Program-made: the position numbers and the translations under genes | NCBI RefSeq assembly: GCF_001875725.1 | Contig: NZ_MLCQ01000007.1 | Coordinates: 1 to 52,467 of the forward strand | Direction: 5' to 3' | DNA length: 52,467 bases | Source of the DNA: Corynebacterium sp. NML140438 | GTDB taxonomy: Bacteria > Actinomycetota > Actinomycetes > Mycobacteriales > Mycobacteriaceae | Shown: positions 1 through 7,317 of the stretch, piece by piece | Layout of the letters: each line of letters opens with the position of its first letter | Position numbering within the stretch: the first letter of the stretch is position 1 | The notes under the pieces: generated by a model | What the model saw: only the letters and a program-made list of their open reading frames with translations | What the model was told of the DNA's origin: nothing | Databases searched by the model: none

Positions 1-114
1 TGAGGTGTCAACCACCACCCCAGGTTGTTTCCTCGGGCTAAGTGTCAACTATGTCGCGGCTGAGGTGTCAACCATCAGGAAGGTTCTCGCAGGCACGCCG
101 TGTCAACTATGTCG
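1..114. repeat. Alternating short direct repeats at left edge
   Basis: Two 14-bp copies of TGAGGTGTCAACCA (1-14 and 61-74) alternate with two 15-bp copies of GTGTCAACTATGTCG (42-56 and 100-114), giving a period of about 58-60 bp. The shared core GTGTCAAC resembles the kind of terminal repeat found beside IS481/IS3-type insertion sequences, but no transposase is visible here. The repeats could be the edge of an element lying outside the window. That identification is a guess; the repeats themselves are directly visible. Confidence 0.5.
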
Positions 115-166
115 TGACTTCGGACACCGTCGCCGGCTCCACTATGACGTCGAAAATGATAAGTAG

Positions 167-295
167 GCGTTTGCGTTAGCGCGTACGCCCCAAGGGGGTC
201 AAGAAAATCGCTTGCGTTAGCGAGTGTATAGCGCATTAGCTCTGACCTGCGGAAGCGCTTTCCTCTCTTTCGGCTGAGCGAGCGTTTGCGTTAGC
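167..295. repeat. Three TTGCGTTAGC motifs downstream of ECF operon
   Basis: TTGCGTTAGC occurs at 171-180, 212-221 and 286-295. The first and third are part of the identical 14-mer GCGTTTGCGTTAGC (167-180, 282-295), and the middle one is GCTTGCGTTAGC (210-221). The last copy overlaps the stop codon of the fused ECF ATPase gene (291-293). An inverted copy of the middle motif lies at 6944-6955, beyond the other end of the operon, so the motif brackets the transporter cluster. No further gene is seen in 115-290. Confidence 0.55.
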
Positions 296-1697
296 AGGCG
301 TTGATCTGGTCAAGGCGGACGCTATGGTCGGCGACCTCGGTAACGAGTTCAGCGTCGTGGGTGATGACAATGACGACGGCACCAGTGTCAGCGAGTTTAC
401 GCATTACTCGGGAAATCGCGACAAGGTGCTTGTAGCCAACACCGGACGTGGGTTCGTCGAAGATGTAAACTTTCTTGTTCGCAGCAAGCGCTGTAGCAAT
501 AACCAGGCGTTGGCGCTGCCCGCCAGAGAGTGCTTGGGGATGGTCAGCCTCGTGGTCGGCAAGGTCGAGTTCTTCAAGGATCGCGTGGGCATCGATGTGT
601 TGCTTTTCGGCTTTGGTCGTGCCGAGCGTGACTTCGTCGATGACGGTATCTGAGAACAACTGTCGGGTAGGGTCTTGCATCACAAGGTAGGCGTCACGGC
701 TGGGGAATTTTTGTCCATTGAGTGTGATGGATGCGTGTTTGGCTTTTTCTAGTCCGCAAACAATGCGTGCCAGGGTTGATTTCCCTGAACCGCACGGGCC
801 GAGGAGCGCTGTGATTTTCCCTGCCGGAAAGAGCGCATGGTCGACGTTGAGAACCGTTTTCCCCTGCCGGTAGGCGAAGGTGAGGTTGTCGATCGTGAGC
901 CCCTCCCCTGCCGGTTCCGGAAGTTGTGGCATAGACACAGTCACTAGGGATCGCAGTCCAAGCTGTTTGCGCTCCTCATCCGAGGTAGCGTAGAACTCTT
1001 CGCCGGTTGCGGTGAGGGCGATCTTGCCTTTGTCGAAGCAGTAGACACGGTCAGCGATCCCGGAAAGAAAACTTAGCCGGTGTTCAGCAATGATGATCGT
1101 GTGTCCATCAGCTTTGAGCCTGGCGATGAGTGTGGCGAGTTGGCCGATAAGATCAGCTGATAGGTTCGCGGTCGGCTCGTCAAAGACGATCAGCGACGTG
1201 TTGTTGCACATGGCGACGGCGCAGGCCACGCGTTGCATCTGCCCGCCCGACAGCTGTGTGACGCGGGATTCCAACAGGTCGGCGATACCTAACTCGGCTG
1301 CAACCTCGTCAATGCGGGCACAGATCTCCTGCGGGGCGCGGCCGAGATTTTCTGGGCCGAAGGCGAGTTCTTGGCGCACGTGAGTGGTGTAGAACTGGGT
1401 GCGTGGGTTTTGAAACACTGTCGAACAGTGGTGGGCAAGCTCTGATAGATCTACTCGTGCCACGTCAATGTCGTCGACTGTGACGCTTCCGGTAAGGTCG
1501 CCGTCGTGAAAGTGCGGGATGAGCCCGTTAAACAGCCGTAGCGCGGTGGTTTTCCCCGATCCCGATGCGCCACACAGCAAGGTGACGGTTCCAGGTGTGA
1601 TGGTGATGGTTGCGTCAGTGATTGAGGGGTGGTCTGCTCCTCGATAGGTGAAGGTGACGCCGGTGGCTTGGGTTATTGTCATAGGACGATTCTCCAT
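291..1697 (-). CDS. Fused energy-coupling factor (ECF) ATPase, A1-A2
   Basis: This 468-residue protein carries two complete ABC ATPase domains in one chain. The first has Walker A GASGSGKTT near residues 43-51 and signature LSGGQMQR near 148. The second has Walker A GPCGSGKST near 298 and signature LSGGQRQR near 393. Both have Walker B Asp-Glu and an H-loop histidine. Tandem fusion, overlap with an EcfT-like gene and a nearby S component identify the motor of an ECF vitamin/metal-type importer (equivalent to EcfA1 plus EcfA2). ATP hydrolysis at the cytoplasmic face would drive the T/S membrane part. The start at 1697 overlaps the upstream gene's end; a second ATG in frame at 1682 is possible. 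It is the last gene of the iron-box operon. Confidence 0.9.
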   Translation of the reverse strand: MENRPMTITQATGVTFTYRGADHPSITDATITITPGTVTLLCGASGSGKTTALRLFNGLIPHFHDGDLTGSVTVDDIDVARVDLSELAHHCSTVFQNPRTQFYTTHVRQELAFGPENLGRAPQEICARIDEVAAELGIADLLESRVTQLSGGQMQRVACAVAMCNNTSLIVFDEPTANLSADLIGQLATLIARLKADGHTIIIAEHRLSFLSGIADRVYCFDKGKIALTATGEEFYATSDEERKQLGLRSLVTVSMPQLPEPAGEGLTIDNLTFAYRQGKTVLNVDHALFPAGKITALLGPCGSGKSTLARIVCGLEKAKHASITLNGQKFPSRDAYLVMQDPTRQLFSDTVIDEVTLGTTKAEKQHIDAHAILEELDLADHEADHPQALSGGQRQRLVIATALAANKKVYIFDEPTSGVGYKHLVAISRVMRKLADTGAVVIVITHDAELVTEVADHSVRLDQINAC

Positions 1698-2365
1698 ATC
1701 GCGAAGCCGATAACGACGAGCAGAATGACTGCGTCGATCACACGGAATTTCACGACCGTGACTGAGGTGGGCTTTGCGGTTCCGCCCAGTCCTCGCACGA
1801 GGGCAGCAGATGCCAGTTCGTCCCCGCTGCGTACCACGGTCGATAGCAGCGGGATTGTGAAGTACTGGGCCGCGCGCAGGGAAAACGCAGACATGCCGCG
1901 TAGTTTCATCGCATCTGAGATCGCTTTAACCTCGTGGCCGATCACGGGCAGCACCCGTAAGGCAACCGAGATTGGGATCGTGAAACAGGTCGGGATCCGT
2001 GAGCTGACGAGTGCTTTTTGCAAGGTGGCGGGTCGGATTACACCGATCGCGTATGCGCCCATGCCTGCGCTGACACTGAATCGCCACATCCACTGCAAAA
2101 ACAGCATGAGGAACGCGCTGACCGTTGACTTCCACACCAGTGGTATCACGAAGACGAGCCCGCCGAGGACCGCAAACGTGGCCAGGTAGACGGCCACCCA
2201 GCTCGGGCGCACGAGCGTGTTGGGGTTGATCGCAGCGCTCGCCAGCATCACGGCGGCGAATCCGCCCAGAGCACACACGAACCACGGCGAGTAGGCACTG
2301 TAGATCGTGGTGGAGACGATGACGAGCGCTACGATAATCGTGCGCGGGTCGGGAAGTTTAGACAA
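1679..2365 (-). CDS. ecfT: ECF transporter transmembrane (T) component
   Basis: About 228 residues with several hydrophobic segments and the cytoplasmic region typical of the EcfT/CbiQ family, including the coupling-helix stretch ALRVLPVIGHEVKAISDAMK and the later ALVRGLGG. EcfT couples the ATPases to the substrate-binding S protein. No ATG or GTG fits. The start is taken as TTG at 2365, overlapping the stop of the S gene by 8 bp; TTG at 2380 or 2419 are alternatives. The 3' end overlaps the ATPase start by 19 bp, so translation of S, T and A is probably coupled. The start is uncertain and the family assignment is firm. Confidence 0.82.
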   Translation of the reverse strand: MSKLPDPRTIIVALVIVSTTIYSAYSPWFVCALGGFAAVMLASAAINPNTLVRPSWVAVYLATFAVLGGLVFVIPLVWKSTVSAFLMLFLQWMWRFSVSAGMGAYAIGVIRPATLQKALVSSRIPTCFTIPISVALRVLPVIGHEVKAISDAMKLRGMSAFSLRAAQYFTIPLLSTVVRSGDELASAALVRGLGGTAKPTSVTVVKFRVIDAVILLVVIGFAIWRIVL

Positions 2366-2954
2366 GACCGGCCCGTTCAAAGTGCTTACGCGCCACCCTG
2401 GTTCCCAACAGACCAGCAAGCCAGCCCACGATGAGCATCACAACGAAGAAGCCCAACAGAATCGGAATCGTGACAACCTGCGCCATCTTCGCGGCATACT
2501 CGGCGCCCATTTGTTCGGCGATCTGCGACATATATGCGTCTTGGTCCATAAATAGCGGCATCCACGGGGAAACATAGATCGGCAGAATAAACAGTGCGTA
2601 TGCCAGCGGAACGCGAACCTTCACGCTCTTCGGCCCCTTGGTAATGACTAGGTCGGCGAGCAGGCCGAATACAGCGGCCACCGCGATTCCCCCTACCCAG
2701 TGGCCGGTCACGAAGAAGAGGATTTCGATGATAATCAGCATGATTGTCAATGCCCCCATCTTCGGAGTGCGTGCTGTGAACAGCGCAAAGACGATGCCGT
2801 TAACGAGAATAGAAAGCAAGAAGCCGGCATACATGGCGGCGGGGATGAACCCGAGCATTCCGAATGCAAACACGATGACGAACATCAAGGCGGTGAAGAC
2901 GCCAATGTTGATGAAGTCGCGCGTGTTGAGGCGCGAGGATGTAGGCGTAGACAT
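2358..2954 (-). CDS. ECF transporter S component, MptD/Trep_Strep-like
   Basis: 198 residues, almost all in membrane segments: about six helices, beginning after RDFINIGVFTALMFVIVFAF. The length, the N-terminal motif and the position before EcfT fit the MptD/Trep_Strep family of putative ECF substrate-binding proteins. ATG 2954 is chosen because it has a good ribosome binding site (AAAGGA, 7 bp upstream); the frame stays open further upstream without a better start. The substrate is not known. The shared operon with two siderophore-type ABC half-transporters and the upstream DtxR box suggest an iron chelate or metal-related ligand, which is inference only. Confidence 0.82.
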   Translation of the reverse strand: MSTPTSSRLNTRDFINIGVFTALMFVIVFAFGMLGFIPAAMYAGFLLSILVNGIVFALFTARTPKMGALTIMLIIIEILFFVTGHWVGGIAVAAVFGLLADLVITKGPKSVKVRVPLAYALFILPIYVSPWMPLFMDQDAYMSQIAEQMGAEYAAKMAQVVTIPILLGFFVVMLIVGWLAGLLGTRVARKHFERAGLV

Positions 2955-2988
2955 AGTTTTTCCTTTCATGTGCTTATACGTGCTGTGT

Positions 2989-4737
2989 TTAGACGAGTTG
3001 CCATCCAGCTGCGTTGATGCGTTCTTGCCAGAAATCGCGGTATTGACCCGGCTGGTTGACCAGCTCGTCGTGGCACCCGCGCTGGGCGATACGCCCATCG
3101 TGGGAGAGCACAATGATTTGGTCAGCTTGGCGAATGGTTTCAAGTTTGTGGGCGATGACAATTAGTGTGGAGTGCTTACGCAGCTCGTTCATCGCCGCAA
3201 CAATGTTGGCTTCATTTTCCGCGTCCAACGCGCTGGTGGCCTCATCGAACAGCACGATCGGGGCTTTCTTCACCAAGGCGCGAGCGATGGACACTCGTTG
3301 GCGTTCCCCACCTGACAGTGCACGCCCGCCAGCACCCGCCAATGAATTCCAGCCGTCTGGGAGGCGGTTGACAATTTCCGTCACGCCCGACAGCTCAGCG
3401 GCCCACCTGATTTCTTCATCAGTAGCTTCGGGATTGCCAAGGCGAATGTTGGCTTCGAGAGTGTCGTTGAATAAGTAGACGTCTTGGAAGACCAGAGATA
3501 TCTGGCGCATCAAATCTTCGGTGGTCTGCTCGCGCACGTCCACTCCGCCAACGCGCACGCTGCCGGACTGCACATCCCAGAAACGTGCAACCATCCGGGC
3601 GATCGTCGTCTTCCCGCACCCAGATGGACCAACCAGGGCACACATGCCGCCTTGCGGGACATGGAAGGACATATCGTGCAGCACCGGGGTGTCCGGATCG
3701 TAGCTGAAGGTGACGTCCTCGAAACGAACATCACCAGGTGCCCTCACTGGTGTAGAGGCATCGGGTTCGGACAGTTCGGGGGCATCCATGACCTTGTCGA
3801 CGTGGTTCATCTGCTGGCGGCGTTCTTCCAGCCCGGTCATGCAGCCACCGATGTCTTGGAGCATGGTGGTGAACCGCAGGCACATGCCGATTGTGACCAC
3901 GGCGTTCAGCGCATTCATTTGCCCGCCGAGGGCGAGTTGGGCGGTCAGCCAGATCATTATCACGACAAGGGCTTGGACGAACATTCCATTAATCAGGTTC
4001 GCTAATGTTTCGATCCACAATGCTTTGCGGCTTTTGCGGTCAGCCTGTTTGAATGCCCGATCAAGGGCCGGGTAGTCGTCGGCGACATGGCAGGAGCGCA
4101 GCGCGCCTTGGCAGGTGGCGAATTCGACCATGCGAGCCGCCAATTCTGACTCAGCTGGTTCGGAAACCTGCTTACCTTTATCAAGAAGCACGCGGGAGAT
4201 ATGGAGGAAGGCGAGCATGATCGGGAACGCGATCGTCAAGGTCAGTCCCAGCCGCCAATCCCAGAACCAGGTTCCCACAGTGATCACCAGCACGGCTGAG
4301 AGTTTTTGGACGAGGGAGAAAATGAAGTGCGCCGCCGACTCGCCCAAGTTCATCATTTCCTGGGTGACCATGCGCGACAGTCGGCCAGAGCTACCCGAAT
4401 CGAACACTCCCAACGGTAGGCGGGCTACTTTGTTACCTATTGCGTGGTGGACGTCGTGAATGAACCCGAGCGCGCCAATATAGCCGGTGCGCATGCCATA
4501 AAACTCGGTGCCTACACCCGCTACCGAGATCACCGCCAAGGCGATGAGCCAGCCCCAAAACGATAACCCCCACACCGGCATTCCGGTCGCTAGGGCACTT
4601 GCTGCGGGAAGCAGAATCAGCAGGGCAAAGCCGTGACACAGTCCTGAGACCGCACCCCACGCTTGACCGACCGAGAGGTCACGCCACGAGGCGGGTTCCA
4701 TCAAACGCTTAAAGCGTGGCAGCAATAGTTGATTCAT
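2989..4737 (-). CDS. ABC half-transporter (permease-ATPase), YbtQ/IrtB-like
   Basis: 582 residues: an N-terminal six-helix exporter-fold domain (about 20-300) followed by an ATPase. Walker A GPSGCGKTT lies at 370-377, the Q-loop at VFQD near 417, signature LSGGERQR at 474-481, Walker B IVLFDEA near 494-500 and the H-loop His in IVIAHKLET. Its start overlaps the stop of the preceding half-transporter by 4 bp, so the two are almost certainly a heterodimer. Exporter-fold pairs of this type (YbtPQ, IrtAB) import iron-siderophores despite their fold. The operon ends with an ECF module, and an iron box lies upstream of the first gene. Export of a compound cannot be excluded from sequence. Confidence 0.85.
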   Translation of the reverse strand: MNQLLLPRFKRLMEPASWRDLSVGQAWGAVSGLCHGFALLILLPAASALATGMPVWGLSFWGWLIALAVISVAGVGTEFYGMRTGYIGALGFIHDVHHAIGNKVARLPLGVFDSGSSGRLSRMVTQEMMNLGESAAHFIFSLVQKLSAVLVITVGTWFWDWRLGLTLTIAFPIMLAFLHISRVLLDKGKQVSEPAESELAARMVEFATCQGALRSCHVADDYPALDRAFKQADRKSRKALWIETLANLINGMFVQALVVIMIWLTAQLALGGQMNALNAVVTIGMCLRFTTMLQDIGGCMTGLEERRQQMNHVDKVMDAPELSEPDASTPVRAPGDVRFEDVTFSYDPDTPVLHDMSFHVPQGGMCALVGPSGCGKTTIARMVARFWDVQSGSVRVGGVDVREQTTEDLMRQISLVFQDVYLFNDTLEANIRLGNPEATDEEIRWAAELSGVTEIVNRLPDGWNSLAGAGGRALSGGERQRVSIARALVKKAPIVLFDEATSALDAENEANIVAAMNELRKHSTLIVIAHKLETIRQADQIIVLSHDGRIAQRGCHDELVNQPGQYRDFWQERINAAGWQLV

Positions 4738-6521
4738 CGTGTCATCTCCTCACATGCACCTTGGGCAAGAAGTGCCTGATAGTGCGCATTACCCAACAGC
4801 TCGTCGTGTTTACCGACCACAGCAATGCGCCCGCGTTCCATGACGACAATCTGATCCGCGCCCCTGATCGACGCCAACCGGTGGGCGATCACAATCACGG
4901 TTCTGCCTTTGGCAAGAGTCGAGAGAGCTTGTTGAATTTTCGATTCCGATTCCGGGTCCGCCATCGCCGTCGCCTCGTCCAGCACCAACACTGGGGCATC
5001 AACCATGAGCGCCCGGGCGATCGCGATACGGGCTGCCTGCCCGCCCGAAACGTGGGTGTCCTCCCCCAACACGGTGTCGTAACCATCTGGCAGGCTCATG
5101 ATGAACTCGTCGATCTGCGCGGCTCTCGCCGCCTGTCGCACCTGATCCAAGGTTGCGTCTGGCGCGCCCAGGGCAATGTTGTTGTGGATGGTGTCGCGAA
5201 TAAGCTGTGCATCTTGCAAGACGAACGCGACCGTCGAATACAACAAATCCTGGGAAATGCTCTTTAGATCAACCCCGCCGATAGTGATCGTGCCAGCGTC
5301 CGGGTCATCGAAGCGGGCAATTAAACTCGCCAACGTCGACTTCCCCGCACCCGACGGGCCAACCAGCGCGGTCACCGTGCCTGCCGGAATGCTCAGGCTC
5401 ACCTCGTCTAATGCCTGGGTGTCGTCATAGGCATACGACACACCCCGAATCTCGATATCATGACCGTGTGGTGTCTGTGGCGCATCGGGCTGACTCAACG
5501 CTGGTAGCTCCATGACGTTCACCAGCCTCACTGCGGCAGACCCTGCGAGCTGGTACGACCAGGCGATGGTTGCGACTGCCATCAACGCTCCCGGCAGCAC
5601 CAACGCGATCAACGTCGTCGTTATCACCTCGTAGATGCTCACCCAACCGGCGTTCATCATCAACGCGCCACCGCCAAGGTTCACGATCAACAACACCGGG
5701 ATCGACACCCACGAAAATGAGGCGACCGACATCGACACCAGCGGCATACACCACGCCCGGTAGAACTTAGAAAACTCGTTAGCCGCATCTAAATAGGCTT
5801 TATGTGCTTGGCCGACCTTGCCGAATGCTTTCACCACTGAGATACCGGCAACGAACTCGGCCATCGTTGCCGAAACCTGAGCGAGCTTGGTGTCCATTTG
5901 TGCGGTCTTCTCATTCATCCCACGCATCGACATGCCATACATGCCCACATAAATCGGAATCGTCGCAATCGACAGCAGAGCGAGCCGCCAATCCACCACA
6001 AACGCATACACCAACAAGGCGAGCGGGGATACGATCGCGTTCAGTTTCTCAATCGGCCCGTGCGCGATCACTGTATGCACCGTGGCCGTATCATCCTGAA
6101 TGGTCTTGCGGATCTTCCCCTCACCCTCGCGGGTAAACCACGACAGCGGAGCAGTCGACATTCGGGCGGCAATTTGCCGACGCATCTGATTACGCAACGA
6201 CAGGTCAATAAAATGCGTCACGCCCAATGCAACAAAATATAAGGTCAACCGGGCCATGTATGCGCTGACGAGGAGCATGACGATCCAGTTCACCCGCGCC
6301 GGGTCCACCTGGTCTTGCATAAGTTCTCTGCCAAGCTCCACCAGAGCCGCATACGGGGCAATAGCCAACACGCCTGAGAGAAAAGCCAAAACCTGCGCGA
6401 TAAACAGTTTGCCTTTCACCGGCTGCGATAGCTGACGGATCGCGTTCTGGCCAGCGACAGATTTTTCCTTCGCGGACCCATACTCACCGTCAACAACCTG
6501 ATCCGTTACACTATCGTTCAC
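4734..6521 (-). CDS. ABC half-transporter (permease-ATPase), YbtP/IrtA-like
   Basis: 595 residues, first gene of the five-gene minus-strand operon. It has an exporter-fold membrane domain (about 35-330) and an ATPase with Walker A GPSGAGKST at 388-396, Q-loop VLQD near 435, signature VSGGQAAR at 491-498 (Val replaces the usual Leu), Walker B LVLDEA and H-loop AHRLAS. It lacks the N-terminal siderophore-interacting reductase domain of mycobacterial IrtA, so it is closer to the YbtP arrangement. The start is GTG 6521 with AAGGA about 11 bp upstream. A DtxR-type box lies 17 bp further out, which predicts iron-repressed expression of the whole operon. Confidence 0.85.
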   Translation of the reverse strand: MNDSVTDQVVDGEYGSAKEKSVAGQNAIRQLSQPVKGKLFIAQVLAFLSGVLAIAPYAALVELGRELMQDQVDPARVNWIVMLLVSAYMARLTLYFVALGVTHFIDLSLRNQMRRQIAARMSTAPLSWFTREGEGKIRKTIQDDTATVHTVIAHGPIEKLNAIVSPLALLVYAFVVDWRLALLSIATIPIYVGMYGMSMRGMNEKTAQMDTKLAQVSATMAEFVAGISVVKAFGKVGQAHKAYLDAANEFSKFYRAWCMPLVSMSVASFSWVSIPVLLIVNLGGGALMMNAGWVSIYEVITTTLIALVLPGALMAVATIAWSYQLAGSAAVRLVNVMELPALSQPDAPQTPHGHDIEIRGVSYAYDDTQALDEVSLSIPAGTVTALVGPSGAGKSTLASLIARFDDPDAGTITIGGVDLKSISQDLLYSTVAFVLQDAQLIRDTIHNNIALGAPDATLDQVRQAARAAQIDEFIMSLPDGYDTVLGEDTHVSGGQAARIAIARALMVDAPVLVLDEATAMADPESESKIQQALSTLAKGRTVIVIAHRLASIRGADQIVVMERGRIAVVGKHDELLGNAHYQALLAQGACEEMTR

Positions 6522-6537
6522 GTAAACACCATCCTTA

Positions 6538-6556
6538 TTAGGTAAGTCTAACCTTA
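6538..6556 (-). promoter_or_regulatory. DtxR-type iron box for ABC-ECF operon
   Basis: The 19-bp sequence TTAGGTAAGTCTAACCTTA matches the DtxR operator consensus (TTAGGTTAGCCTAACCTAA) at most positions and is a near dyad. It lies 17 bp upstream of the GTG start at 6521. A TAGACT element inside it could be the -10, so bound DtxR-Fe(II) would block the polymerase. This predicts derepression of genes 6521 to 291 under iron starvation. A second weaker half-site, TACCTAACC, lies at 6575-6583. Confidence 0.8.
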
Positions 6557-6606
6557 CTAGCTTTCTGGGAGGTGTACCTAACCGTGCACATCAACCGATA
6601 CGAGCA

Positions 6607-6828
6607 TCACCCTTTCAAGGCCATGCTTACCTGTTCACCGGTGCGGAATACCAACCGGATCGTATCCTCGTCTACGATGGCGTGGTCAATGAGTGCGCTC
6701 CACTCTACATCTGTAAGAACGAAGGCTCTTGGGCTGGAAGTTTGCTGCGCCCGCGAAATGGGTTCGCACCGATCAAGCACTTCAGGACTGTCCAACACGA
6801 ACTTGAAGCAAGTCCATCTACTGCTCAA
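6607..6828 (-). pseudogene. Possible C-terminal remnant of a serine recombinase
   Basis: An open frame of 73 codons whose last 38 residues (beginning FVLTDVEWSALIDHAIV, ending RLVFRTGEQVSMALKG) resemble the C-terminal strand-rich end of large serine site-specific recombinases (pattern W..L.D...V.ED.I...F..G.E). No catalytic domain is present and no clear ribosome binding site is seen. If the resemblance is real, this is what remains of an integrase that may have brought in the neighbouring transporter operon. A competing frame on the plus strand (to 6933) also lacks a convincing start. Low confidence. Confidence 0.3.
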
Positions 6829-6943
6829 GAGTACGAAACACTCACAGAGTTAATTCTCGAAACGCTCAATCAAGCCGGTATTGAAACACTCCGTGCCCTC
6901 CAACCACTAGCTGAAAGCGATGACACCCCCTAACCAGATAACC

Positions 6944-6955
6944 GCTAACGCAAGC
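6944..6955. repeat. Inverted copy of the TTGCGTTAGC motif
   Basis: GCTAACGCAAGC at 6944-6955 is the exact reverse complement of GCTTGCGTTAGC at 210-221. The two sites bracket the ABC-ECF operon in opposite orientation. The rest of 6829-7137 holds no gene I can support; it contains an imperfect inverted repeat (CTAAATCCC at about 7071-7079 against GGGGTTTAG at 7085-7093). Confidence 0.5.
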
Positions 6956-7137
6956 CCACCCGCAGATCCCCTTGGCTTCAAACGGACGCCACCCCCAGTG
7001 GGCGTTACAGCGATGACTGCCGGATCGCCGAACCTCCAGCGAAGTAGCGAGCAGTCTCAAAAACAGCTAAATCCCAGCTCAACAGGGGTTTAGTGGCTCA
7101 TGCGGCTTTTATCATTTTCGACGTCTAAGCCTCCACT

Positions 7138-7160
7138 AACACCCCTTTTGCAGGGGTGTT
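7138..7160. terminator. Hairpin, probable transcription terminator
   Basis: Perfect 8-bp stem AACACCCC/GGGGTGTT (7138-7145 and 7153-7160) around a 7-nt loop, followed by TTACGTTT. It lies between the transporter operon and the VanW-type gene. The U tract is weak, so termination efficiency is unclear. Confidence 0.5.
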
Positions 7161-7194
7161 TACGTTTGCCGTTTTTGAGGTGGGCGGAGACGCG

Positions 7195-7284
7195 AGTGAC
7201 AAAAGACGCAACCCGGAAAAATTTGGTCGCCATAACCGCAGGCCGTAAAAGGGCTAGACGTCAAGAGGTGCGTCTTTTGTCACT
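7195..7284. repeat. 90-bp MITE-like element, copy 1
   Basis: The element is bounded by perfect 16-bp terminal inverted repeats, AGTGACAAAAGACGCA (7195-7210) and its complement (7269-7284). A second, diverged copy of almost the same length (91 bp) lies at 52173-52263, and the interiors also align (for example GCAGG...AAAGGGCTA). No coding capacity is seen. It sits 33 bp downstream of the VanW-type stop codon, so it could also act as a 3' hairpin in that transcript. Confidence 0.75.
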
Positions 7285-7317
7285 GAAGCGAAAGGGAAGA
7301 AGCCAAGAACAGAGACC

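Noticed and set aside
6682..6933. Plus-strand frame of 83 codons near the iron box
   Set aside because: Only an internal GTG start without ribosome binding site, overlapping an equally plausible minus-strand relic; no family resemblance.
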